DNA of 6,816 bases from contig JBGSQB010000001.1 in NCBI GenBank assembly GCA_041738285.1, positions 1-6,816 of the forward strand, read 5' to 3'. Below the pieces are notes generated by a model. The model saw only the letters and a list, made by a program, of their open reading frames with translations. It was not told where the DNA came from and did no database searches. This document shows, in pieces, positions 1 through 6,657 of the stretch; within the stretch, counting starts at the first letter, position 1; each line of letters begins with the position of its first letter. A program made the translations under genes and the position numbers. The DNA comes from SZUA-521 sp041738285. Lineage in GTDB: Bacteria > Pseudomonadota > Gammaproteobacteria > Pseudomonadales > Azotimanducaceae.

Positions 1-642
1 CCCGACACGAACGAGGCGGTCGAACTGATCGCACGTGTACTCGCTGACGCCCCTGCGCGCATCGCCGCAATCGGACCGCTCACCAACATCGCCCTGCTGC
101 TGCACCACCATCCAGAGTGCAGCGGACAGATCGCGGAAGTCGTGATCGTCGCTGGCCGCTCGCCGGGACGCGCGTTCTACATCGGCGATGCCGGTCCTGT
201 GCGCGACTTCAATTTCGAGAACGACGTGCGCGCGACACAGATGCTGCTGGACTGCGGTGTGCCCATCACGATGGCCGGCTTCGAACTCACGAGCCAGGTC
301 GTCGTTACCGAAGCAGACCTTGCAGCCATCGCCGCGCGATCGACACCTGTGGCGGACTATCTGCACCGCAACTCGCTCGCCTGGGCGCGCCACTGGACCA
401 AGCAGTTTCCAGTCGATGCGGGCTTTCACCCCTGGGATTCCGCGGCGCTCGCCTGGCTCGTGCACCCAGAATGGTTCACGACCGACCGACGCGGAGCTCG
501 AATCCTGCCAAAGACCGACAAACGCGGCGCCTGGCTCGAATGCGGGCCAGATGTCGACGGCCCAGTGGTGACCTACCTCACCGGCTTCACGCCGGGCGGC
601 GCCGACGCCTTCGTGCGGGGCATCGTCGAGCAGATCTATTGA
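1..642 (+). CDS. Nucleoside hydrolase (inosine-uridine preferring type), 3' part only
   Basis: This is the C-terminal 213 residues of a nucleoside hydrolase, which cleaves the N-glycosidic bond of ribonucleosides to give free base and ribose in nucleoside salvage. The frame is open from the first base, so the start and the N-terminal aspartate-rich calcium site (DTDPGxDD in the family) lie outside the window. Visible family marks, numbered from the window edge, are GPLTNIA at 25-31, where the Thr backbone carbonyl is a calcium ligand in characterised members, then the strand VVIVAGR at 47-53. DFNFEND at 69-75 matches the ribose-binding EFNxxxD loop, with Asp in place of the usual Glu. HPWDSAALA at 143-151 corresponds to the histidine-aspartate region near the active site, with the Asp three residues after the His rather than adjacent. 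Base preference cannot be told. The TGA stop shares its last base with a hairpin repeat. Confidence 0.88.
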   Translation, partial: PDTNEAVELIARVLADAPARIAAIGPLTNIALLLHHHPECSGQIAEVVIVAGRSPGRAFYIGDAGPVRDFNFENDVRATQMLLDCGVPITMAGFELTSQVVVTEADLAAIAARSTPVADYLHRNSLAWARHWTKQFPVDAGFHPWDSAALAWLVHPEWFTTDRRGARILPKTDKRGAWLECGPDVDGPVVTYLTGFTPGGADAFVRGIVEQIY

Positions 643-694
643 ATCGGGGACAGTTGACCTATTTCGCATGGAAATAGGTCAACTGTCCCCGATT
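642..694. repeat. Perfect 24-bp inverted repeat with 5-base loop, REP/RAYT-like hairpin
   Basis: Bases 642-665 pair without mismatch with 671-694, leaving the loop GCATG at 666-670; one further G-T pair (641/695) is possible. The arm contains GGGGACAGTTGACCTATTTC. Repeats with GGGGACAG at one end and CTGTCCCC at the other are, from general knowledge, scattered intergenic elements in many proteobacteria and are often tied to REP-associated tyrosine transposases (RAYT, IS200-like). The family assignment is therefore inference; the perfect stem is directly visible. It starts on the last base of the nucleoside hydrolase stop codon, so in RNA it would form a very stable stem at the 3' end of that message. 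It could protect the transcript or help stop transcription, but no run of T follows, so it is not called a classical terminator. No transposase gene is present here. Confidence 0.85.
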
Positions 695-786
695 TCCATT
701 GGCAGTAGCTATCGACGCCATCGGATCATTCGATTTCATTGATCATTAGCCTGCGGCCACACTGTGCCCCATCGACATCAACTGCT

Positions 787-790
787 GGAG
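787..790 (+). promoter_or_regulatory. Ribosome binding site of the PGdx gene
   Basis: GGAG lies six bases before the ATG at 797. It decides the start: an in-frame GTG at 764 would add 11 residues (MPHRHQLLEHS) that have no counterpart in the peroxiredoxin fold, and no Shine-Dalgarno-like sequence precedes that GTG. Confidence 0.6.
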
Positions 791-796
791 CACAGC

Positions 797-1537
797 ATGA
801 AAACACTCGCCATCGGAGATCGTATCCCGACCGTCAACTTCCGCACCCGTACCGACGATAACTGGCTCGATGTATCGACCGATGAGGTCTTTGCCGGCCG
901 CACCGTGGTCGTGTTCTCGCTGCCCGGGGCATTCACTCCCACCTGTTCCGGTAGCCAATTGCCGGGCTACGAACGGCTGGCCCCGCTGTTCGCAGCGAGC
1001 GGTGTGGACGAGATCGTGTGCATCTCGGTCAACGATGGATTCGTCATGCACGAATGGCAGCGGACTGCCGGGATCGAAAGCGTGCGTCTGTTGCCCGACG
1101 GCAATGGCGAGTTCACGTCCGGCATGGGCCTGCTCGTTAACAAGGGCGACCTCGGGTTTGGCCTGCGTTCGCGTCGCTATTCCATGCTCGTGCGCGACGG
1201 TGTGATCGAGCGCCTGTTCATCGAAGCCGACGTGCCAGGAGATCCTTACGCGGTGTCGAACCCGGAGACGATGCTCAAAGCCATCAATCCCCTGGTTGCG
1301 ATACCGGCCACCGTCGTCGTACTCACCAAGCCCGGCTGCCACCACTGCAGCCGCGCGAAATCCGTGCTGCGTTCCTCGGGCCTGCAGTTCGATGAGGTCT
1401 CTGTACCCGATGCGCACACGTTGCATGGCCTGTCAGGTCGGCATACGACACCGCAGGTGTTCATCGACGGCGTCCACATCGGCGGCGCCGATGAACTCGA
1501 GCGGCATCTGGCCGGAACTGCCTCACAGGCAGCTTGA
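797..1537 (+). CDS. Hybrid peroxiredoxin-glutaredoxin (PGdx, Prx5 type)
   Basis: A 246-residue cytoplasmic peroxidase that reduces hydrogen peroxide and alkyl hydroperoxides. The peroxiredoxin half (about 1-165) carries PGAFTPTCS with the peroxidatic Cys at 50, and the SVNDGFVM segment at 77-84. The glutaredoxin half (about 170-240) has the redox motif CHHC at 181-184, the cis-proline motif TTPQVF at 217-222, and the glutathione-site segment GGADEL at 229-234. The fusion lets glutathione recycle the enzyme without a separate glutaredoxin, as known for Haemophilus influenzae PGdx. Length and cysteine spacing fit that family (C50, C181 and C184 are close to its positions as I recall them). The dipeptide between the glutaredoxin cysteines is odd: HH rather than the usual PF or PY. 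The reductase gene follows after 61 bases with no visible terminator. In other bacteria the gene is often under OxyR, but no oxyR is visible here. Confidence 0.93.
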   Translation: MKTLAIGDRIPTVNFRTRTDDNWLDVSTDEVFAGRTVVVFSLPGAFTPTCSGSQLPGYERLAPLFAASGVDEIVCISVNDGFVMHEWQRTAGIESVRLLPDGNGEFTSGMGLLVNKGDLGFGLRSRRYSMLVRDGVIERLFIEADVPGDPYAVSNPETMLKAINPLVAIPATVVVLTKPGCHHCSRAKSVLRSSGLQFDEVSVPDAHTLHGLSGRHTTPQVFIDGVHIGGADELERHLAGTASQAA

Positions 1538-1598
1538 GCGGCATCGCCTATCCGCTGGCCAATCAAGTAGCATCGGTGCCCATCCAAGAGGAGCACCC

Positions 1599-2363
1599 AT
1601 GGCTCGACTGAACGGCAAACGGATCGTCGTCACCGGCGCTGGCAGCGGCATCGGCCGCGCCAGCGCCGAACTCTTTCAGGCGGAAGGCGCGCGCGTCATC
1701 GCTGTGGACCTGTCGGAGTCGGTCGTCACCACGCGCGCCGCGATATGCATCACTGCAGATGCCGCCGACGAGGAAGCCGTGGCTGGGTTCATCCGGCAGT
1801 GTATCGAGGAGTTCGGCGGTATCGATGGCGTGTACGCGAACGCCGGTATCAGCGGTGGCCGCGCACCGATGTTCGAGCTCTCGACCGAGCAGTGGGAACA
1901 GACCCTGCGCGTCAATCTCATCGCGCCCTTTCTTGCGATCAAACACGCCGCGCCCCATATGATCCGTCAGGGGAGCGGTGCTCTACTGTGTACGGCATCG
2001 GTTGCAGGGTTGCGGGCCAATGCCGGAGGCGTGGACTACAGCGCGAGCAAGGCTGGTGTGGTGAGCCTGGTGCAGACCGTCAGTCATCAGCTCTACGGCA
2101 CGGGCGTGCGCATCAACGCCATCTGCCCTGGGCTCATCGAGACCGGTATGACGAAACCCGTGTTCGATCGCGCGAAGCAGCGCGGCACAGACGATCGCAT
2201 CGGTCAGCTCAATCCGCTCAAGCGCCCGGGCCAGGCACGAGAGATCGCGAATATGGCCGCGTTTCTGCTGTCGGACGATGCGTCCTATGTCAACGGCCAG
2301 GCCATCGCCGTCGATGGTGGGCTGTCTTCGAGCCATCCATTCGTGCGTCCGAGCCGATCATGA
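1599..2363 (+). CDS. Short-chain dehydrogenase/reductase, classical SDR family
   Basis: A 254-residue NAD(P)-dependent oxidoreductase with a Rossmann fold. Visible marks are the cofactor glycine motif TGAGSGIG at 12-19, an acidic residue D37 at the end of the second strand (which favours NAD over NADP), NAG at 81-83, and the catalytic set N106, S134, Y147 and K151 in the YSASK context. NAICPG follows, and the C-terminal VNGQAIAVDGG is typical of FabG-like members. The start is the ATG at 1599, five bases after a strong AAGAGGAG; the frame stays open upstream only as an unused extension into the PGdx gene. The stop overlaps the lipoprotein start as ATGA. The substrate cannot be read from the sequence: a 3-hydroxyacyl-CoA or ACP, an alcohol or a sterol-like hydroxyl are all possible. 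The nearby acyl-CoA dehydrogenases make an acyl-related role plausible, but only by context. Confidence 0.92.
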   Translation: MARLNGKRIVVTGAGSGIGRASAELFQAEGARVIAVDLSESVVTTRAAICITADAADEEAVAGFIRQCIEEFGGIDGVYANAGISGGRAPMFELSTEQWEQTLRVNLIAPFLAIKHAAPHMIRQGSGALLCTASVAGLRANAGGVDYSASKAGVVSLVQTVSHQLYGTGVRINAICPGLIETGMTKPVFDRAKQRGTDDRIGQLNPLKRPGQAREIANMAAFLLSDDASYVNGQAIAVDGGLSSSHPFVRPSRS

Positions 2364-3019
2364 AGCGCATCGCCTGCGCACTCGTCGCGACAGTGCTGGC
2401 AGGTTGCAGCGAGCCTGTCCCACCAGCGAAACCCAAAGCCGCAACCAATCCGATCAGCTTCGAAGGCGAGCAATTGCTTGCTGAGCCGCCGGTGAACTGG
2501 CAGCTGGTGTTTCAAAGTGACCGACCAGGCACGCGTCTGGTGGAGTACGTGCCGGACGATTCACCGGCCGATGACTGGGTCGAGAAACTCGCATTCGAGT
2601 CCTTCACTGGAGATCCGCTACCTGCGCCGAACGACTTGATTGCGCAGATCGCGGCGGACCAACGCGCCACCTGCGAACATTTTACGGACACGCAAACGTT
2701 CAGCGGTGAAGAAAACGGATATCCGACCGTGGTGCACCTGCTCATCTGTTACGTGAACAAGCTCAACAACAGGGGTCAAGTGAGTCTGGTGAAGGCGATT
2801 CAGGGCGATGCGCACTTCTACGCCATCACCATGGCTGCGCGCACGCAACCGATTGAACTCGACAATGAACTGCCACTGCCCGCGGAACTCATCGCCCAGT
2901 GGGCGGCATATCTCGGCGCTATCTCGGTGTGCAACGCCGATGCACCGGCGCACCCATGCCCGGACACTGCCAAGACGCTGGCCACGCCGCCCGAGATATC
3001 AGAAACAGTCGGCAGCTAA
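2360..3019 (+). CDS. Small putative outer-membrane lipoprotein, family not recognised
   Basis: A 219-residue secreted lipoprotein of unknown function. The N-terminus is a lipoprotein signal: MKR, a short hydrophobic stretch and the lipobox LAGC at 13-16, so Cys16 would be lipidated. Ser17 after it, with no Asp at +2, favours sorting to the outer membrane. A Pro/Ala/Lys-rich linker (about 19-30) leads to a globular domain containing WQLVFQSD at 47-54, LVEYVPDD at 60-67 and DDWVEKLAFESF at 71-82. The mature part has four further cysteines (105, 130, 191, 200), enough for two disulfides in the periplasm. The ATG start overlaps the reductase stop as ATGA, so translation is probably coupled and no separate ribosome site is needed. 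The last 21 bases overlap the oppositely oriented acyl-CoA dehydrogenase gene. The signal and reading frame are clear; I do not assign a function. Confidence 0.82.
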   Translation: MKRIACALVATVLAGCSEPVPPAKPKAATNPISFEGEQLLAEPPVNWQLVFQSDRPGTRLVEYVPDDSPADDWVEKLAFESFTGDPLPAPNDLIAQIAADQRATCEHFTDTQTFSGEENGYPTVVHLLICYVNKLNNRGQVSLVKAIQGDAHFYAITMAARTQPIELDNELPLPAELIAQWAAYLGAISVCNADAPAHPCPDTAKTLATPPEISETVGS

Positions 3020-4750
3020 GGCCATCACCGCACTCGAGGGCGCCGCGATCGACGTCGCAAGTGCCGTCTGTCGCGGCAACAATCGGCTGAAGAAGAACTG
3101 TGCGGTGAGCTTCTTGGCGCCCCCGAACTCGTCATCCGGCGCGATCGCTGCCATGTGCGAGAAGAGCCAGGCGTAGGTCACGAGTGCGAACAGTTCGAGA
3201 TAGTCCGTGGAGACCGCGCCAGGCAGCGCCGGGTCCGCATCCGCGCGTTCGATGATCGAGGCAGTCACCTGCTGCAATCGATCGAGCGCCTCGGCGACGC
3301 TGGATGCGAACGCTTCATCACCCAGGCCTTGCGCGCGAAGCGAGTCGATGAACTCGAACGCAGTGGCGCCGCCATCGCGCACGACCTTGCGGCCGATCAG
3401 GTCCAGCGCCTGTACGCCGTTGGTACCCTCGTAGATCTGCGCGATGCGCACGTCACGCACGAACTGCTCCATCCCCCACTCGGCGATGTAGCCGTGGCCG
3501 CCGAAGACTTGCTGTGCCAGCACGCAGCACTCGAAGCCGCGATCGGACAAACACGCTTTGGCAACGGGCGTGAGCAACCCGACCATGCGCTCCGCGCGTT
3601 CACGCTGGGCTTCATCTTCGGAGTATTTGGCGAGATCGAGTTCGCGCCCTACCAACGCCGCGAAGGCGCGACCGCCTTCGTTGTATGCGCGTGCGGTCAG
3701 CAGCATGCGGCGCACATCGGGGTGGACGACGATGGGGTCGGCTGCCGCATTGGCGTTGACGGGGCCGCTCGGTCCCCTCCCCTGCGTCCGCTCAGCCGCG
3801 TAGCGCGCTGCAACCTGATAGGCCGCTTCCGCGGTGCCGAGGCCCTGGATGCCGACCGACAGGCGCTCGTAGTTCATCATGGTGAACATTGCAGCAAGGC
3901 CTTGGTTGGGTTCGCCCACGAGAAAGCCACGCGCGCCTTCGTAGTTCATGACGCAGGTCGGACTACCCTTCACACCCATCTTGTGCTCGAGTGAACCGAC
4001 CGACATGGCATTGCGCTCACCGAGGCTGCCATCGGCGTTGACCATGAACTTCGGCACGATGAACAGCGATATACCGCGTGTGCCTTCTGGCGCATCCGGC
4101 AGCTTCGCGAGCACCAGGTGGATGCAGTTTTCAGCGAGGTCGTGATCACCATAGGTGATGAAGATCTTGGTGCCGGTGATGCGATAGCTGCCATCGGCGG
4201 CCGGCTCCGCGCGACTGCGCATGATGCCGAGATCAGTACCCGCGTGGGCTTCGGTCAATGCCATCGCGCCGGTCCATCGACCGGCATACAGCATCGGCAG
4301 ATAGAGCGCCTGCTGATCGGGCGTGCCGTGGTTCGAGATGCACGTCGCTGCGCCTACAGTCAGGGTGCCGCACAAATACAGCCCGGTATTGGTGCCGTAG
4401 AACATCTCCTCGAGCGCAACCGTGAGCATCTTCGGCAGCCCCTGGCCGCCGACATCCGACCGCCCGGAGACACCGAGCCAGCCACCATCGGCGAGCGCGC
4501 GGAACGCCGCTTTGAACCCCGTCGCCGTGCGTACTTCACCGTCGGCCAAACGCGCGCCTTCCCGATCACCTGCCTGGTTGCACGTCGCGAGTTCGTTGGC
4601 TGCCACTTTGCCGCCTTCTTCGAGCACGGCGCGCACGAGGTCGCGCGTGGTATCGGCGAGCTGCGGTATCGATCGCCAGGTCTCATCTGCCTTGAGCAGA
4701 TCGAACAGAACGAACTCCATGTCCCGAAGCGGCGGTTGGTACTCGGCCAT
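2999..4750 (-). CDS. Acyl-CoA dehydrogenase, DmdC/FadE-like long form (second gene of pair)
   Basis: A 583-residue FAD enzyme that introduces a trans-2 double bond into an acyl-CoA thioester and passes electrons to electron-transfer flavoprotein. The order is a short N-terminal segment typical of this subfamily (YQPPLRDMEFVL at 4-15), an alpha-helical N domain, the FAD/substrate loop LTEAHAGTD at 165-173, the beta domain with ITGTKIFIT at 191-199, a C-terminal helical domain, and an extra C-terminal extension from about 470 that ordinary 380-residue acyl-CoA dehydrogenases lack. IYEGTNGVQ at 439-447 carries the predicted catalytic base Glu441. The FAD loop reads GTD where GSD is usual. The start is supported by AGGGG (plus-strand 4758-4762) seven bases upstream and by the matching MAEY start of its paralogue. 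It follows that paralogue by 16 bases, so the two are co-transcribed. DmdC (methylmercaptopropionyl-CoA) is the nearest named type, but many relatives use other acyl-CoAs, so no symbol is given. Confidence 0.93.
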   Translation of the reverse strand: MAEYQPPLRDMEFVLFDLLKADETWRSIPQLADTTRDLVRAVLEEGGKVAANELATCNQAGDREGARLADGEVRTATGFKAAFRALADGGWLGVSGRSDVGGQGLPKMLTVALEEMFYGTNTGLYLCGTLTVGAATCISNHGTPDQQALYLPMLYAGRWTGAMALTEAHAGTDLGIMRSRAEPAADGSYRITGTKIFITYGDHDLAENCIHLVLAKLPDAPEGTRGISLFIVPKFMVNADGSLGERNAMSVGSLEHKMGVKGSPTCVMNYEGARGFLVGEPNQGLAAMFTMMNYERLSVGIQGLGTAEAAYQVAARYAAERTQGRGPSGPVNANAAADPIVVHPDVRRMLLTARAYNEGGRAFAALVGRELDLAKYSEDEAQRERAERMVGLLTPVAKACLSDRGFECCVLAQQVFGGHGYIAEWGMEQFVRDVRIAQIYEGTNGVQALDLIGRKVVRDGGATAFEFIDSLRAQGLGDEAFASSVAEALDRLQQVTASIIERADADPALPGAVSTDYLELFALVTYAWLFSHMAAIAPDDEFGGAKKLTAQFFFSRLLPRQTALATSIAAPSSAVMALAADCF

Positions 4751-4766
4751 CGAAGTGCCCCTGTCG

Positions 4767-6554
4767 TTAGTTGTGCGCGAATGCCGCGACGTCGATCCCC
4801 ATGAGCGATGCTGCGCTCGCTTCGGCGGATCGGCGATGCGCCTCGGCGCGCGGCAGAATGCGGTCGACGTAGAACTGGGCCGTCGCGATCTTGCCGCCGA
4901 GGAACGCGTCGGTCTCCGCGTCCGCCGACGATTTGGCGATCAGCGCCATGCGCACCCAGAAATGTGTGAGCACGGCGTAGCCCGAGTACATCAGAAAGTC
5001 GACTGCAGCGGCACCGAGCGCGTCGGCATCCTGCGCGGCGCGTGCGCCGATACCCATGGTGAGTGCCGCCCATTCATCGGCGATCGCATCCAGCCGTGAT
5101 GCGAGTGCCGGCAGCCCTGCAGAAGCTTCAGTTGCCAGCGCCTTCATCTCACCGATGAGTGCGAGCAACGCCTTGCCCTGGGTCATCAGCACTTTGCGGG
5201 CAAGCAGGTCGAGCGCCTGAATCTGGGTGGTGCCCTCGTACAGCAGCGTAATGCGCGCGTCGCGCACATATTGTTCGATACCGGTCTCGCGAATGAAGCC
5301 ATGGCCACCGAAGATCTGGAGCGAGTGATTGGCACACTCGAATCCGGTTTCGGTGAGGAATGCCTTGACGATCGGTGTCAACAGGCTGAGGCGTTCTTCG
5401 GCTGCAATCTGCGCATCGCCGGAGCGGTACAACGAGATGTCGGCCTGCAGCGCCGTGTAATAGATCAGTGCGCGGCCGCCTTCGAGCAGCGCCTTCTGGG
5501 TCAGCAACATGCGTCGCACATCCGGGTGCACAATGATCGGGTCGGCGGGGCCGCTCGCATTCTTCGGCCCGGTCAGCGAGCGCATCTGCAGCCGTTCCTG
5601 GGCATACGCGAGGCTCGTCTGATACGACACCTCCATGATGCCGAGGCCCTGCATCCCGACCCCGAGCCGCGCGCTGTTCATCATGGTGAACATACAGCGC
5701 ATGCCCTGATGCTCTTCGCCGACGCGATAGCCGACCGCGCCATCGAAGTTCAGGACGCAGGTGGCGTTGCCGTGAATGCCCATCTTCTCCTCGATGCCCG
5801 TACACGTGACCGCGTTGCGCGCACCGAGCGAACCGTCCTCTGTTATGTGGAGCTTCGGCACGATGAACAGCGTGATGCCGCGGGTACCCGCTGGGGCATC
5901 CGGCAGCCGCGCGAGTACCAGGTGCAGAATGTTGGGCACTAGGTCGTGCTCGCCGGCGGAGATGAAGATCTTGGTGCCGGTGATTGAATAGGTGCCATCG
6001 GCGTTGGGTGTTGCCTTGGTCGTCAAGAGGCCCACATCGGAACCAGCCTGTGGCTCGGTCAGACACATGGTGCCAGTGAACTCGCCGGACAAGAGCCGGG
6101 TCAGGAAGCGCTGCTTCTGTTCCCGCGTGCCGTGAGTGGACAACGCGTACATGGCCGAGGAGGAGAGGTCCGGATACATCGTCCACGCCATGTTGGCGGT
6201 GCTCATCGCCTCGCCGACCAGAAGCCGAATACTCGCGGGCAACCCCTGGCCACCGAACTGCGGGTCTCCGGTCATGCCGGCCCAGCCGGCATCGCGGTAG
6301 ACCGCGTACGCCGCCTTGAAACCTGTGGGCGTTGTTACCGCGCCGCGGTCGAACGTGCAGCCTTCTTCATCGCCCGCGCGATTGCAGGGAAACAGTTCCT
6401 TCTCGCTGAACTGGGCGGCGGCATCGAGGATGGAATCGAGATCCTCGCGCGAGACTCGTTCGCAGCGCTCGAGCGCCGCGTAGTGCGACTGCGCGTCCAG
6501 CACATCGTGGAGCACAAACTGACTGTCGCGTAGCGGCGCACGGTATTCCGCCAT
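4767..6554 (-). CDS. Acyl-CoA dehydrogenase, DmdC/FadE-like long form (first gene of pair)
   Basis: A 595-residue FAD-dependent acyl-CoA dehydrogenase, paralogue of its downstream neighbour. Visible marks are the N-terminal YRAPLRDSQFVL at 4-15, FGGQGLP at 100-106, the FAD/substrate loop CLTEPQAGSD at 164-173 in the canonical form, ITGTKIFIS at 191-199, FGGHGFIRE at 415-423, and LYEGTTQIQ at 438-446 with the predicted catalytic base Glu440. A C-terminal extension from about 460 marks the roughly 600-residue subfamily. The start at 6554 is preferred over an in-frame ATG at 6587: GAAGAGG lies seven bases upstream of it, and MAEY(R/Q)xPLRD lines up exactly with the paralogue. The two proteins align without gaps to about residue 370. 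Counting by eye, 39 of the first 100 residues and 61 of residues 211-310 are identical. A tandem duplication with substrate divergence is the likely history. It leads the operon and has its own promoter. Confidence 0.94.
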   Translation of the reverse strand: MAEYRAPLRDSQFVLHDVLDAQSHYAALERCERVSREDLDSILDAAAQFSEKELFPCNRAGDEEGCTFDRGAVTTPTGFKAAYAVYRDAGWAGMTGDPQFGGQGLPASIRLLVGEAMSTANMAWTMYPDLSSSAMYALSTHGTREQKQRFLTRLLSGEFTGTMCLTEPQAGSDVGLLTTKATPNADGTYSITGTKIFISAGEHDLVPNILHLVLARLPDAPAGTRGITLFIVPKLHITEDGSLGARNAVTCTGIEEKMGIHGNATCVLNFDGAVGYRVGEEHQGMRCMFTMMNSARLGVGMQGLGIMEVSYQTSLAYAQERLQMRSLTGPKNASGPADPIIVHPDVRRMLLTQKALLEGGRALIYYTALQADISLYRSGDAQIAAEERLSLLTPIVKAFLTETGFECANHSLQIFGGHGFIRETGIEQYVRDARITLLYEGTTQIQALDLLARKVLMTQGKALLALIGEMKALATEASAGLPALASRLDAIADEWAALTMGIGARAAQDADALGAAAVDFLMYSGYAVLTHFWVRMALIAKSSADAETDAFLGGKIATAQFYVDRILPRAEAHRRSAEASAASLMGIDVAAFAHN

Positions 6555-6561
6555 GAGTGAG

Positions 6562-6568
6562 CCTCTTC
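6562..6568 (-). promoter_or_regulatory. Ribosome binding site of the first acyl-CoA dehydrogenase
   Basis: On the minus strand GAAGAGG ends seven bases before the ATG at 6554. It decides between this start and an ATG 33 bases further upstream (6587). The upstream choice would add MNPLQTRRGSL, which the paralogue lacks, and would start almost at the predicted transcription start. Confidence 0.6.
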
Positions 6569-6598
6569 GAGTTTGCAGCGGATTCACCGCGGAGGCGC

Positions 6599-6627
6599 AC
6601 CTTAAGGCGCAGAGATTTGCCTGTCAA
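6599..6627 (-). promoter_or_regulatory. Predicted sigma70 promoter for the acyl-CoA dehydrogenase operon
   Basis: On the minus strand a perfect -35 box TTGACA (plus positions 6622-6627) is followed after 17 bases by TAAGGT (6599-6604). The latter matches the three most conserved positions of the -10 box (TAxxxT). Transcription would start near 6592, giving a leader of roughly 38 bases before the ATG at 6554. An eight-base palindrome CCTTAAGG (6600-6607) overlaps the -10 box and a small dyad CCTG-N8-CAGG (6620-6635) overlaps the -35 box; either might be an operator, but both are short. The promoter call rests on consensus match and position only. Confidence 0.55.
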
Positions 6628-6657
6628 AAAGCAGGTTGTTTCGGGATGTGAGGAAAC

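Noticed and set aside
642..694. Hairpin as a classical Rho-independent terminator or a CRISPR repeat
   Set aside because: No T tract follows the stem on either strand, and there is only one unit with no spacers. A repeat element fits better.
764..796. GTG start 33 bases upstream of the PGdx ATG
   Set aside because: No ribosome site precedes it and the added residues do not fit the family, whereas GGAG lies at the right distance from the ATG at 797.
746..1426. Long open frame on the minus strand opposite the PGdx gene, and similar long antisense frames opposite the dehydrogenases (for example 3155-3994, 4118-4804 and 5271-5942 on the plus strand)
   Set aside because: They mirror well-supported genes, have Arg/Ala/His-rich low-quality translations with no motif, and are expected in GC-rich DNA.
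1538..1598. Separate promoter or terminator between PGdx and the reductase
   Set aside because: A TAGCAT at 1568-1573 resembles a -10 box but has no -35 partner at a suitable distance, and no stem with a T run is present.
2999..4750. Naming the dehydrogenases dmdC
   Set aside because: The subfamily shares the architecture with many enzymes of other substrate range, and there are no other dimethylsulfoniopropionate genes in view.
6638..6657. GTTTC-N10-GAAAC as terminator of the rod-like gene
   Set aside because: The stem is only five bases with a ten-base loop, and the T run on the minus strand is several bases away.
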